Source: Brevibacillus sp. SYP-B805
GTDB taxonomy: Bacteria; Bacillota; Bacilli; Brevibacillales; Brevibacillaceae
NCBI RefSeq assembly: GCF_011059135.1
Contig: NZ_JAALGD010000010.1
Location: 1 to 64,000, forward strand
DNA: 64,000 bases
Direction: 5' to 3'
Shown: positions 1 through 8,416 of the stretch, one piece after another
Layout of the letters: each line of letters starts with the position of its first letter
How positions within the stretch are numbered: position 1 is the first letter of the stretch
Program-made: the position numbers and the translations under genes
Notes under the pieces: model-generated
Told to the model about the DNA's origin: nothing
The model's input: only the letters and a program-made list of their open reading frames with translations
The model's database searches: none

Positions 1-122
1 GCCCCTTTAGGGGCCGGCCCGAGGCAACACGCGGTTGGCAGACTTTCAGCGCGCCTTTGAGGCGCTTGCTTGCAACATGCCCTTATAGGGCTAATGGAAG
101 CCACCGGCTAAGCCGGTGGTTA
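1..122 (+). ncRNA. Candidate structured RNA with four consecutive hairpins (HEARO/omega-RNA-like remnant)
   Basis: No protein gene is visible in the first 359 bases. The first 122 bases contain four perfect short hairpins in a row: GCCCCTTTAGGGGC (1-14), GCGCCTTTGAGGCGC (51-65), GCCCTTATAGGGC (79-91) and CCACCGGCTAAGCCGGTGG (101-119). Such density of GC-rich stems with short loops is typical of structured non-coding RNAs such as the HEARO/omega RNAs of IS200/IS605-type elements. No iscB or tnpB gene follows, so this would be a stand-alone or decayed copy. The family assignment is from memory of the general architecture only, and the 5' limit may lie outside the window. Confidence 0.35.
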
Positions 123-289
123 TGACTGGCGTTGTGGTCTGAAAGAGCAGCGGTACCATGGAACACCATTCAGGAAAAGAGTGTGATCCGCCCCCTGTTT
201 TGACAGCGCGAAAACCGAACATACTGTGGATATTGACATAGTTGGCAACCTGTGCAGGCGGGTTGCTTTTTGTACGCTATCGGTTCTTT

Positions 290-317
290 TTGACTTGGAA
301 TTGTGCTATGCTAGTAA
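290..317 (+). promoter_or_regulatory. Possible promoter of mnmE
   Basis: TTGACT (290-295) and TAGTAA (312-317) are separated by 16 bp, about 40 bp upstream of mnmE. The -10 match is poor. Other AT-rich hexamers near 320-328 could serve instead. Confidence 0.3.
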
Positions 318-359
318 GTTAGTATAAGTGAGTGGCGCGCTCCGTGAAAGGACATTGAG

Positions 360-1745
360 GTGAACGGAATGGAAATGGATACGATTGCAGCCGTCGCTAC
401 GCCCATGGGCGAGGGCGGGATTGCCGTTATCCGGGTGAGTGGATCATCATCCATTGAGATTGTGGATAAGATATATCGCGGAAAAAACAAGTTATCCACT
501 GTGGATAGTCATACCATTCATTACGGTTTTTTGTTTGATCCACAGACGGGGGAACGCGTGGAAGAGGTTTTGGTCTCGGTGATGCGTGCACCGCGGACAT
601 TTACGCGCGAGGACGTCGTCGAAGTGAACTGCCACGGCGGGATCGTGTCGGTACAGCGGGTGCTGGAGCTGATTTTGGCCAACGGAGCCCGTCTGGCGGA
701 ACCCGGTGAGTTCACCAAGCGGGCGTTTCTCAACGGGCGGATCGATCTGTCGCAGGCAGAGGCGGTCATTGACCTGATCCGGGCCAAAACCGACCGGGCC
801 ATGAAGGTGGCGCTGGCGCAGGTGGAAGGAAAGCTGTCCAAGTTGGTTCGCGCGCTGCGGCAGAATCTGATTGAAGCGATGGCCCATATCGAAGTGACGC
901 TGGACTATCCGGAACACGATGTGGAGGAGGTTACGCAAAACTTCCTGCGCACCAAGTGCGAAGAGGTAAAGGCGGAGATCGGCCGCCTGCTGCGGACGGC
1001 CAAGCAGGGGAAAATCCTGCGGGAAGGCTTATCCACCGCCATCGTCGGGAGGCCCAATGTGGGCAAATCCTCGCTGCTTAACAGCCTGGTGCAGGAAGAG
1101 AAGGCCATCGTGACGGATGTGGCCGGCACCACGCGGGATGTGATTGAGGAGTACGTCAATGTCCGGGGGGTTCCGCTGCGTTTGATCGATACGGCCGGCA
1201 TCCGGGAAACCGAGGATATCGTGGAGCGGATCGGTGTGGAAAAATCCCGGCAGATCCTGCAGCAGGCCGATCTGATCCTGCTGGTTCTGAATTACAACGA
1301 ACCGTTGCAGGAGGACGATTACCGCATCTTTGAAGCCATTGAGGGGATGCAGGTGATCGTCATTGTGAACAAATTTGATCTGCCGCAGCGGATTAATCTG
1401 GAGGAAGTGAAGAAGCATTTCCCCGGCCAGCCACTGGTGATGACTTCGGCCAAAGAGGAAAAAGGCATCGAGCTGTTGGAGCAGGCGATCAGCGACATCT
1501 TTTTCAGCGGCCGCGTGCAGCAGGAAGATCTCACCTATGTGAGCAACGCGCGCCATATTGAACTGCTGCGCTTGGCAGAGCAGGCCGTCAGCGATGCGAT
1601 AGCGGCCATCGACATGCAGGTGCCTGTTGATATGGTGCAGATCGATATCAAAAAAGCGTGGGAACTGCTTGGAGAAGTGATCGGGGAAAGTGTCGGCGAG
1701 GATTTGATCGATCAGATCTTTTCCCAATTTTGTTTGGGGAAATAG
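360..1745 (+). CDS. mnmE: tRNA uridine-5-carboxymethylaminomethyl synthesis GTPase MnmE
   Basis: MnmE works with MnmG to modify the wobble uridine (U34) of certain tRNAs. The 461-residue product has the family's full length: an N-terminal formyl-THF-binding domain, a helical domain with an inserted G domain (P-loop GRPNVGKSS near residue 230, DTAG near 276, NKFD near 336), and the C-terminal FCLGK motif carrying the catalytic cysteine. The start is uncertain. GTG at 360 has AAAGGA (347-352) seven bases upstream, and an in-frame ATG at 375 has GAGG before it. mnmG follows after 11 bp, so the two are clearly co-transcribed, as in other Bacillales. Confidence 0.97.
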   Translation: MNGMEMDTIAAVATPMGEGGIAVIRVSGSSSIEIVDKIYRGKNKLSTVDSHTIHYGFLFDPQTGERVEEVLVSVMRAPRTFTREDVVEVNCHGGIVSVQRVLELILANGARLAEPGEFTKRAFLNGRIDLSQAEAVIDLIRAKTDRAMKVALAQVEGKLSKLVRALRQNLIEAMAHIEVTLDYPEHDVEEVTQNFLRTKCEEVKAEIGRLLRTAKQGKILREGLSTAIVGRPNVGKSSLLNSLVQEEKAIVTDVAGTTRDVIEEYVNVRGVPLRLIDTAGIRETEDIVERIGVEKSRQILQQADLILLVLNYNEPLQEDDYRIFEAIEGMQVIVIVNKFDLPQRINLEEVKKHFPGQPLVMTSAKEEKGIELLEQAISDIFFSGRVQQEDLTYVSNARHIELLRLAEQAVSDAIAAIDMQVPVDMVQIDIKKAWELLGEVIGESVGEDLIDQIFSQFCLGK

Positions 1746-1756
1746 GAGGGAAAACC

Positions 1757-3658
1757 ATGAGTGTGGGATACGATGCCGGATCGTTTGACGTGATTGTCAT
1801 CGGGGCCGGCCATGCAGGATGTGAAGCGGCCCTGGCCGCTGCCCGCATGGGGTGCAGCACGCTGCTGCTGACCATCAATCTGGATGCTGTCGCCTTTATG
1901 CCCTGCAATCCGTCTGTAGGAGGGCCGGCCAAAGGCCATGTCGTGCGGGAAATCGATGCGCTCGGCGGCGAGATGGGGAAAAATACGGATAAGACCCATA
2001 TTCAAATGCGGATGTTGAACACCGGAAAAGGACCGGCTGTTCATGCCCTGCGGGCGCAGGCGGACAAATTTGCCTACCAACATGAAATGAAAAAAACCAT
2101 CGAGAATACACCCAATCTGCTGCTGCGTCAAGGCATGGTGGATGAATTGATCGTCAACAACGGCGTCTGCGAAGGAGTGGTGACGCAGACGGGTGCGCGT
2201 TACAGGGCAAAAGCCGTCGTGCTGACGACAGGAACGTATCTGCGCGGCAAAATCATTCTGGGCGATCTGCAGTATGAGAGCGGTCCAAACAACATGCGTC
2301 CTTCTGTCAAACTGGCCTTGAACCTGAAGGAGCTTGGCTTCGAGATGGTTCGGTTCAAGACGGGGACGCCGCCGCGCGTGCACAAAGGCAGCATTGATTT
2401 TTCCAAAATGGAGATTCAGCCGGGAGATCCGGTGCCGCGCGCCTTTTCCTATGAAACCACGGAATTCATCATGGATCAGCTGCCATGCTGGTTGACGTAC
2501 ACCAATGAAGAGACGCATGAATTGATCAACGGCAATCTGCACCGGGCGCCGATGTATTCCGGCGTGATTGAAGGGACGGGACCGCGCTATTGTCCGTCCA
2601 TCGAGGATAAGGTCGTGCGGTTTAGCGACAAGCCGCGCCATCAGGTGTTCCTTGAGCCGGAGGGCCGAAATACGGAAGAAATGTACGTGCAGGGGATGTC
2701 CACCAGCTTGCCGGAAGATGTGCAGTTGAGCATGCTCCGCTCGATGGCCGGGATGGAGAAGGTGGAGATGATGCGTCCCGGTTACGCCATCGAGTACGAT
2801 GCGTTGGTACCCACGCAGCTTTGGCCGACGCTGGAGACCAAACTGATCGAAGGCCTGTTTACCGCGGGGCAGATCAATGGAACGTCCGGTTATGAAGAAG
2901 CGGCCGGTCAAGGCCTGATGGCCGGCATCAACGCCGCCCGCAAGGTTCAGGGCAAACCTCCCGTCATCCTGCGGCGGGATCAAGCGTATATCGGCGTCTT
3001 GATCGATGATCTGGTCACGAAAGGAACCAATGAACCGTACCGGCTACTGACCTCGCGCGCGGAGTACCGGCTTCTGCTGCGGCACGATAATGCCGATCTG
3101 CGCTTGACCGATATCGGCTATGAGATCGGGTTGATCAGCAAGGAGAGGTATGCCCGTTTCTGTGAAAAACGGGAGCGCATCGCGCGGGAAAAAGAGCGGA
3201 TCGAGAACACCCGGGTGCGTCCGGACAATCCGGAGGTGCAGGCTGTTTTGCGGGAAGCGGGAACACCGGAGCTTACCGAAGTGACCTCCCTCGATCAACT
3301 GCTGCGCCGGCCTGAATTGACGTATGCGCATATCCAGCGGATCGCACCGGCGCCGGAACCGATTCCGGAAGATGTGGCGGAGCAGGTGGAGATTCAGATC
3401 AAGTACGATGGCTACATCCGCAAGTCGCTGCAGCAGGTGGAGCGGATGAAGAAGGTGGAAGAGCGGAAAATTCCAGCCGATATCGATTACCACCAGATCA
3501 CCGGCATGTCCAAGGAAGCCCGGGAGAAGATGAGCAAGATTCGACCGCTCAACATCGGGCAGGCTTCCCGGATCTCCGGTGTCAATCCGGCCGACATCTC
3601 GGTATTGATGGTTTATCTTGAGCAATATCACCGTGTTCTGGCCAATACGGCGGAGTAA
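1757..3658 (+). CDS. mnmG: tRNA uridine-5-carboxymethylaminomethyl synthesis enzyme MnmG (GidA)
   Basis: This is the FAD-dependent partner of MnmE. The 633-residue product opens with the dinucleotide-binding motif [12 protein letters not shown] and then the family signature around [15 protein letters not shown] second conserved block near [18 protein letters not shown] belongs to the FAD-binding domain, and the C-terminal helical domain binds MnmE. ATG 1757 is chosen because GGAGGG (1745-1750) lies seven bases upstream. An open frame extends further back into mnmE but has no reason to be translated. rsmG begins 10 bp after the stop. Confidence 0.97.
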   Translation: MSVGYDAGSFDVIVIGAGHAGCEAALAAARMGCSTLLLTINLDAVAFMPCNPSVGGPAKGHVVREIDALGGEMGKNTDKTHIQMRMLNTGKGPAVHALRAQADKFAYQHEMKKTIENTPNLLLRQGMVDELIVNNGVCEGVVTQTGARYRAKAVVLTTGTYLRGKIILGDLQYESGPNNMRPSVKLALNLKELGFEMVRFKTGTPPRVHKGSIDFSKMEIQPGDPVPRAFSYETTEFIMDQLPCWLTYTNEETHELINGNLHRAPMYSGVIEGTGPRYCPSIEDKVVRFSDKPRHQVFLEPEGRNTEEMYVQGMSTSLPEDVQLSMLRSMAGMEKVEMMRPGYAIEYDALVPTQLWPTLETKLIEGLFTAGQINGTSGYEEAAGQGLMAGINAARKVQGKPPVILRRDQAYIGVLIDDLVTKGTNEPYRLLTSRAEYRLLLRHDNADLRLTDIGYEIGLISKERYARFCEKRERIAREKERIENTRVRPDNPEVQAVLREAGTPELTEVTSLDQLLRRPELTYAHIQRIAPAPEPIPEDVAEQVEIQIKYDGYIRKSLQQVERMKKVEERKIPADIDYHQITGMSKEAREKMSKIRPLNIGQASRISGVNPADISVLMVYLEQYHRVLANTAE

Positions 3659-3668
3659 GGAGCGTCAC

Positions 3669-4385
3669 ATGGATAAGGAGCAGTTTGCCGAATCGCTTGC
3701 GGCTCAGGGAATTGTGCTGACGGCTGAGCAGCGTGATCAATTTGACCGGTACTTTCGTCTGCTGGTCGAATGGAACGAAAAGATGAATTTGACCGCCATC
3801 ACGGAAGAGGGACAGGTGTATACCAAGCACTTTTATGACTCGATTACACCTGCGTTTTACTTCTCTTTTGCCGATGTTGCCTCGGTAGCCGATATCGGGG
3901 GAGGAGCAGGTTTTCCAAGCATTCCGTTAAAAATCTGCTTTCCCCATTTGCAGATGACGATCATCGATTCGCTGAACAAACGGATGACGTTTCTGGAACA
4001 TGTGAGCAAAGAGCTGGGCTTGACTGGGGTGAGACCGCTGCACGGGCGGGCGGAGGATATGGGGCAGCAGGCCGGTTTGCGGGAGTCCTTTGATGTCGTC
4101 ATCGCCCGGGCTGTCGCCCGGCTCAACGTGTTGGCGGAGTACTGCATCCCGTTTGCCCGGGTGGGCGGCCATTTTATCGCGATGAAAGGGGCCGACATAT
4201 CACCTGAGCTGAATGAAGCCAAAAAAGCGATAAAAACATTGGGCGGGAAAACCAGCAAGGTGGAGAGCTTTCAACTGATGGAGGAAGCTGGGGAGCGCAA
4301 CATTGTCATCATTGCCAAAACGGAGGCAACACCGAAAGCCTATCCCAGAAAAGCGGGCACTCCCGCAAAGAAACCGCTCATGTAA
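3669..4385 (+). CDS. rsmG: 16S rRNA (guanine527-N7)-methyltransferase RsmG (GidB)
   Basis: SAM-dependent enzyme that methylates G527 of 16S rRNA, a site linked to streptomycin susceptibility. The 238-residue product carries the SAM-binding motif [17 protein letters not shown] near residue 75 and the conserved RAVA block near 145. TAAGGAG (3656-3662) lies six bases before ATG 3669, which overrules the longer upstream reading frame. It is the last gene of the mnmE-mnmG-rsmG operon, since a terminator hairpin follows at 4408. Confidence 0.96.
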   Translation: MDKEQFAESLAAQGIVLTAEQRDQFDRYFRLLVEWNEKMNLTAITEEGQVYTKHFYDSITPAFYFSFADVASVADIGGGAGFPSIPLKICFPHLQMTIIDSLNKRMTFLEHVSKELGLTGVRPLHGRAEDMGQQAGLRESFDVVIARAVARLNVLAEYCIPFARVGGHFIAMKGADISPELNEAKKAIKTLGGKTSKVESFQLMEEAGERNIVIIAKTEATPKAYPRKAGTPAKKPLM

Positions 4386-4407
4386 CCCTTGCATAATTAG
4401 AGAAATA

Positions 4408-4438
4408 GGGCTGTGGCTGATGCTATAGCCCTCGTTTT
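4408..4438 (+). terminator. Rho-independent terminator after rsmG
   Basis: Ten-base stem GGGCTGTGGC (4408-4417) pairs, with G-U wobbles, with GCTATAGCCC (4422-4431) across a four-base loop, followed by TCGTTTT. Confidence 0.75.
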
Positions 4439-4523
4439 CATGCGGGTACCTTTCTGTTATTTGCCCTTGTACCGACAGCTTTTCTTTTTCAATACGACTA
4501 ACGGAGAGGATGAAGGAGCAGTG

Positions 4524-5060
4524 ATGACGTTTTTTCCACCTGAGCTGCCGACGATTTTGCTGCGATTGTTTCTCGCTTTTGTTGCAGGCGCGATCATGGG
4601 GCTGGAGCGCGAGCGTTATTTTAAAGATGTGATGAGACAAAAAGGGGCAGGTTTTCGGACATACAGCCTGGTGTGTTTCGGTTCCTGCCTGTTTGGTCTG
4701 GCTTCCATCTACGGTTTTTCATCCAGCGGCGCCAATTCGGATCCCGGGCGTGTTGCCGCTCAGGTCGTTACCGGCATGGGCTTTTTGGGAGCCGGTGCGA
4801 TCATCAAATCGAACGGAGAGGTGAAGGGGTTGACCACAGCAGCCGGGATGTGGGTGGCCTCTGCGATCGGCTTGCTTTTCAGTGCAGGCATGTACATCAC
4901 TGCGATTGCTGCCGCTTTGTTTACGTATGTCGCGCTTGATTTCCACCGGTTGTTTCCCCATCTTTTCAATTTTGCCAAAGAAGCTGCCGATGAAGTGGAC
5001 AGGGTACAGGAAACAGAGACGGAGGGGGCCCAAAACGCCTCTCCAAACGACAAGGCGTAA
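4524..5060 (+). CDS. MgtC/SapB family membrane protein
   Basis: The 178-residue product has about four hydrophobic segments and the family signatures [11 protein letters not shown] near the N-terminus and [16 protein letters not shown], followed by [16 protein letters not shown]. MgtC proteins are inner-membrane proteins linked to magnesium homeostasis and modulation of the F-type ATPase; the role here is not known. It lacks the C-terminal ACT-like domain present in the second MgtC protein of this window (62134). ATG 4524 is preceded by AAGGAG (4513-4518). Longer in-frame readings from 4413 overlap the rsmG terminator and are rejected. Confidence 0.88.
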   Translation: MTFFPPELPTILLRLFLAFVAGAIMGLERERYFKDVMRQKGAGFRTYSLVCFGSCLFGLASIYGFSSSGANSDPGRVAAQVVTGMGFLGAGAIIKSNGEVKGLTTAAGMWVASAIGLLFSAGMYITAIAAALFTYVALDFHRLFPHLFNFAKEAADEVDRVQETETEGAQNASPNDKA

Positions 5061-5061
5061 G

Positions 5062-5077
5062 TGTTTCACGTGAAACA
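5062..5077. promoter_or_regulatory. parS: parS centromere-like site 1
   Basis: TGTTTCACGTGAAACA is a perfect 16-bp palindrome identical to the Bacillus parS consensus bound by ParB (Spo0J). It lies just after the MgtC gene and upstream of noc, close to the presumed origin. Confidence 0.95.
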
Positions 5078-5254
5078 TTGCGGGGGATGGAATGCGTATT
5101 TCGCTACATTTTTGAGCAGGAATTACGGCGGATGATGCAGAATACCTTCATCTGGCCGAAGATAGCGACAGCGCTGTCAGGCAGCCGCGCGTGTATGTCA
5201 AGCTTGGCGCCAGCAATGTTTTCACGTGTAATGTTTGGAAGCGGGGGATCAGGT

Positions 5255-6103
5255 ATGTCTGTAAGGGATCAGTTTTCGCGTATGTTGGGTTTTACCGACA
5301 AGACGGATAGCGAAGAGATAAGGCAAATACCTGTCGATCAGATTGTGCCCAACCCCTATCAACCTCGAACGGTGTTCGATGACGAGAAAATAGAAGAGCT
5401 CTGCCAAACCATTCGGACCCATGGGTTGATCCAGCCAATTGTGGTACGGATGCGCAACAACCAATATGAGTTGATCGCCGGGGAACGGCGCCTGCGCGCT
5501 TCCAAAAAATTGGGGATGGAGCGCATCCCGGCGATCGTCAAGGAGTTCAACGACACGCAGACCGCTTCCATCGCGCTGATAGAGAACCTGCAGCGCGAGG
5601 GGCTCACGGCCATCGAAGAGGCGGTCGCTTATCAAAAGTTGATCGACCTGCACAATCTGACGCAGGAGAGCTTGGCACAACGTTTGGGAAAAGGACAATC
5701 TACGATCGCCAATAAATTGCGACTGCTTCATCTGCCGCAGCAGGTGCAGGATGCGTTAATGAGCCGTACCATTACGGAACGCCACGCGCGGGCGCTGATT
5801 CCATTGAAAGAGGCGGACATCCAGTTGAGGGTGCTCCAGGAAATCATTGAGCGTGAATGGAACGTCAAGCAGACCGAGGCGCGTGTCAAACAGCTTCTGG
5901 AAGCAGAAGAGAAAAAGAAGGTAGAAAAAGAGAGCAAGCCGAAGTGGAAAGCTTTCTCCCGGGATGCGCGGATTGCCATCAATACCGTGCGCCAATCCAT
6001 CGATATGGTGCTGAAAACGGGATTGCCGGTAGAAACGAATGAGGAAGATCACGAAGAGTATTATCAATTCACCATTCGCATTCCCAAACGGCGCGATAAG
6101 TAA
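5255..6103 (+). CDS. noc: Nucleoid occlusion protein Noc (ParB family)
   Basis: Noc binds DNA and the membrane to stop the division septum forming over the nucleoid. The 282-residue product shows the ParB N-terminal fold ([12 protein letters not shown], then the CTP-binding GERRLRA box near residue 90), the helix-turn-helix around [18 protein letters not shown] and the Noc-type C-terminus ending in TIRIPK. Noc rather than ParB is indicated by its place upstream of soj-spo0J and by the C-terminal sequence. ATG 5255 has a GGGGGA site six bases upstream. An open frame reaches back to 5078 but lacks Noc-like sequence. No clear Noc-binding site (ATTTCCCGGGAAAT type) was seen nearby. Confidence 0.92.
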   Translation: MSVRDQFSRMLGFTDKTDSEEIRQIPVDQIVPNPYQPRTVFDDEKIEELCQTIRTHGLIQPIVVRMRNNQYELIAGERRLRASKKLGMERIPAIVKEFNDTQTASIALIENLQREGLTAIEEAVAYQKLIDLHNLTQESLAQRLGKGQSTIANKLRLLHLPQQVQDALMSRTITERHARALIPLKEADIQLRVLQEIIEREWNVKQTEARVKQLLEAEEKKKVEKESKPKWKAFSRDARIAINTVRQSIDMVLKTGLPVETNEEDHEEYYQFTIRIPKRRDK

Positions 6104-6121
6104 TATGGAATCATTCTCGAA

Positions 6122-6143
6122 GGCGCGGAATAACAAGCCGCTT
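6122..6143 (+). repeat. Left copy of duplicated terminator hairpin (target duplication, element copy 1)
   Basis: This 22-bp stretch matches 6396-6417 at 20 of 22 positions and is in the same orientation. It contains the GCGG...CCGC hairpin of the original noc terminator. The copy has lost its T-run because the element begins directly after it. Confidence 0.8.
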
Positions 6144-6395
6144 CAGACTGATGATAAACTTCTGTTAGCGTCATGGCGTGATGGGGCCAAGCGAGCTCCT
6201 TTGACGACCGACGCAGCGAAGAAACGAAGACGCGGGAGCACAGGGGGCGATAGTCTCACATCCCCGAAAACATCCAGATGTTGAGCCCCCTGCCCGCGTC
6301 GCGTTGCGGAGCGGACACGTACACCTTCTTCGCGGGTCGTCAAGAGAGCGAGCAGGAACCATCATCCATGATAGGACCGATATTGTCTGCACACT
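6144..6395 (+). mobile_element. Non-coding ~250 bp element inserted in the noc terminator (copy 1)
   Basis: This block, starting CAGACTGATG and ending TGTCTGCACACT, recurs in inverted orientation at 11474-11722 with clear identity over its whole length and identical ends. It has no credible gene. It can fold into a long imperfect hairpin: TTGACGACC (6201-6209) with GGTCGTCAA (6335-6343), GACGCGGG (6229-6236) with CCCGCGTC (6293-6300), and CAGGGGGC (6241-6248) with GCCCCCTG (6285-6292). Both copies are flanked by duplications of unrelated terminators, which marks it as a transposed MITE-like element. The only hint of terminal inverted repeats is CAGAC, found at one end and six bases in from the other. 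Confidence 0.82.
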
Positions 6396-6422
6396 GCCGC
6401 GGCATAACAAGCCGCTTTTCTT
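6396..6422 (+). terminator. noc terminator, right copy of the duplicated hairpin
   Basis: GCGGC (6399-6403) pairs with GCCGC (6411-6415) across ATAACAA and is followed by TTTTCTT. It is the intact copy of the duplicated hairpin, so termination after noc now happens about 290 bp later than it would without the element. Confidence 0.75.
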
Positions 6423-6801
6423 CGGTCGCCGGGGATCCGGGTGCTTTTTCATGTTTAAAAACCATGCCGTTTAGATGCTTGCAGATAGGGTTTTGGTTCC
6501 CTCCCGACGATGGTGTCAGCATGCCGTAGGGTGGGTTTTCTTTGCCCGTGCATCGACCTGAGCAGGGGAGATGGAAAAAGTTACATCCGAATTCCGTCAT
6601 TTTTTCCATCTTTCCTTCTACTTTTTTACAGCCTCATGCGCTACAATAGGGTTACATTAAGAACGGACATCCATTCAAGTTCGACGAATGCGGGCGTCTC
6701 TTTTGGCGCCGTGTTCCTTTCACATGATAGGATAGAACCTTCTGCTGGGCGATAGCGGTTTACAAGGTTTTCGTAAAGAACGTTTAAATGAGGTGGAGAA
6801 G
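6423..6801 (+). promoter_or_regulatory. Intergenic region upstream of soj; no gene seen
   Basis: About 380 bp without a convincing gene. A weak hairpin, CCCTCCC (6499-6505) with GGGTGGG (6529-6535) followed by TTTTCTTT, may be a second terminator. TACAAT (6642-6647) could be the -10 box of the soj promoter, but no good -35 hexamer lies at the right distance. Confidence 0.4.
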
Positions 6802-7560
6802 TTGGGGAAAATCATAGCGGTCGCCAATCAGAAAGGTGGCGTAGGAAAAACGACGACATCCGTTAATTTGAGTGCGTGTCTCGCCACGTTGGGCAAACAG
6901 GTATTGTTGGTTGACATCGATCCGCAGGGGAACGCGACGAGCGGGATCGGGATCAACAAAGCGGACGTGCGTTACTGCATCTATGATGTATTGATCAATG
7001 ACGTGAGTCCGTTAGAAGCAACATTGCCGACCGAGATTGATGGATTGAAGATTATTCCTGCCACCATCCAGTTGGCAGGAGCCGAAATAGAGCTTGTCCC
7101 AACCATCTCGAGGGAAGTTCGCTTGAAAAAGGCATTGGAAGTGGTAAAAGACAAGTACGACTATATTATCATCGACTGTCCGCCATCGCTGGGCATCCTG
7201 ACGGTCAATTCACTGACCGCTGCCGATTCGGTCCTGATTCCCATTCAGTGCGAATACTATGCGCTGGAGGGATTGAGCCAACTCCTCAACACGATCAGGT
7301 TGGTACAGAAACACCTCAACTCCCAGCTAACGATAGAGGGAGTCGTGCTGACCATGCTCGATGCGCGCACCAACCTGGGCATTCAGGTGATTGAAGAGGT
7401 GAAAAAATACTTTCAGGATAAAGTGTATCGGACAATTATCCCGCGAAATGTACGCTTGAGTGAAGCACCTTCGCATGGACAGGCAATCATCACGTATGAC
7501 CCGCGTTCGAGAGGAGCGGAGGTATATACTGATTTGGCGAAGGAAGTGGTAGGGATATGA
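6802..7560 (+). CDS. soj: Chromosome partitioning ATPase ParA (Soj)
   Basis: ParA-type ATPase that works with ParB and parS in origin segregation and also regulates DnaA in Bacillus. The 252-residue product begins MGKIIAVANQ and has the deviant Walker A NQKGGVGKTTT, the Walker A' region VDIDPQGNATSG and IIIDCPPSLG. Length and sequence match Soj throughout. TTG 6802 is taken as start because AGGTGG (6791-6796) lies five bases upstream and the reading then begins exactly like other Soj proteins. spo0J starts within the stop codon (ATGA overlap). Confidence 0.95.
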   Translation: MGKIIAVANQKGGVGKTTTSVNLSACLATLGKQVLLVDIDPQGNATSGIGINKADVRYCIYDVLINDVSPLEATLPTEIDGLKIIPATIQLAGAEIELVPTISREVRLKKALEVVKDKYDYIIIDCPPSLGILTVNSLTAADSVLIPIQCEYYALEGLSQLLNTIRLVQKHLNSQLTIEGVVLTMLDARTNLGIQVIEEVKKYFQDKVYRTIIPRNVRLSEAPSHGQAIITYDPRSRGAEVYTDLAKEVVGI

Positions 7561-8399
7561 GCAGAGGCTTGGGGAAGGGGCTTGGTGCCCTGATTTCTTC
7601 CAATCTGGGGGAAGAAGGGGACCAGGTTGCGGAAATCTTGATCAACGAGATCCGTCCCAATCCGTATCAACCACGCAAAGAGTTTGCGCCGGAAGCGATC
7701 GCCGAGCTGGCGGAATCGATTAAAGAGCACGGCATCATCCAGCCGCTGATCGTCCGCAAAAGCATTAAAGGTTATGAACTGGTGGCGGGGGAACGCCGCC
7801 TGCGGGCTGCCAAGGAAGCGGGTCTCAAAAAAGTTCCGGTTGTCGTTAAGCCCTATACCGACCAACAATTGATGGAGATCGCGCTCATTGAAAACCTGCA
7901 GCGTGAAAATCTGAACCCGATTGAAGAAGCGGAAGCCTATGAGAAGTTGATCAACCATTATTCGTATACCCAGGAAGAATTGGCCAAGAAAATCGGGAAA
8001 AGCAGGCCGCATGTAACCAATATTCTTCGCTTGCTGCAATTGCCGGCCGCGCTGAGGGAACTGGTGGCTTCCTCCGCTTTGTCCATGGGACACGCGCGGG
8101 CATTGCTTCCGATTGAAAATGAGAAACAGCAGCTGCAGCTGGCCAATGATGTGGTGAAAAAAGGGCTCAGCGTCCGCCAGTTGGAAGAGCTGGTCAAAGG
8201 ACTCAATGTTTCACGTGAAACAAAGAAGAAAAAAGCGCTCAAAAAAGAGTCGGCCATTATTCAGATGGAAGAGCGGCTGCGCTCGAGACTGGGTACATCG
8301 GTACGGATTCACAAAGGCGCCAAAAAAGGGAAAATTGAGATTGAGTTTTACTCGAGCGATGATTTGCAGCGGCTGTTGGATATTTTGCATGTTGAATGA
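7557..8399 (+). CDS. parB: Chromosome partitioning protein ParB (Spo0J)
   Basis: CTP-dependent DNA clamp that loads at parS and organises the origin region. The 280-residue product has the start SRGLGKGLGALIS that contacts ParA, the GERRLRAAKEAG nucleotide-binding box near residue 80, the NLQRENLNPIEEA segment, the helix-turn-helix KKIGKSRPHVTNILRLL and the C-terminal dimerisation domain. A perfect parS lies inside the gene at 8207, as in Bacillus subtilis. It overlaps soj by 4 bp and ends 17 bp before the next gene. Confidence 0.96.
   Translation: MSRGLGKGLGALISSNLGEEGDQVAEILINEIRPNPYQPRKEFAPEAIAELAESIKEHGIIQPLIVRKSIKGYELVAGERRLRAAKEAGLKKVPVVVKPYTDQQLMEIALIENLQRENLNPIEEAEAYEKLINHYSYTQEELAKKIGKSRPHVTNILRLLQLPAALRELVASSALSMGHARALLPIENEKQQLQLANDVVKKGLSVRQLEELVKGLNVSRETKKKKALKKESAIIQMEERLRSRLGTSVRIHKGAKKGKIEIEFYSSDDLQRLLDILHVE
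8207..8222. promoter_or_regulatory. parS: parS site 2, inside parB
   Basis: A second perfect TGTTTCACGTGAAACA palindrome lies within the coding sequence, where it encodes the MFHVK-like or NVSRET residues depending on frame. A parS inside spo0J is a known Bacillus arrangement. Confidence 0.95.
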
Positions 8400-8416
8400 A
8401 GAAACGGGAGGAAGAC

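Noticed and set aside
492-938. Long minus-strand open frames inside mnmE, and similar ones in mnmG, gdpP, purA and others
   Set aside because: They are antisense shadows of clearly conserved genes, without ribosome sites or family similarity.
5221-5236. TTTTCACGTGTAAT as a third parS
   Set aside because: Only the centre matches; several positions of the 16-bp palindrome are wrong.
6039-6529. Open frames across the repeated element (both strands)
   Set aside because: The two copies of the element do not keep any of these frames; changes fall at all codon positions and include length changes.
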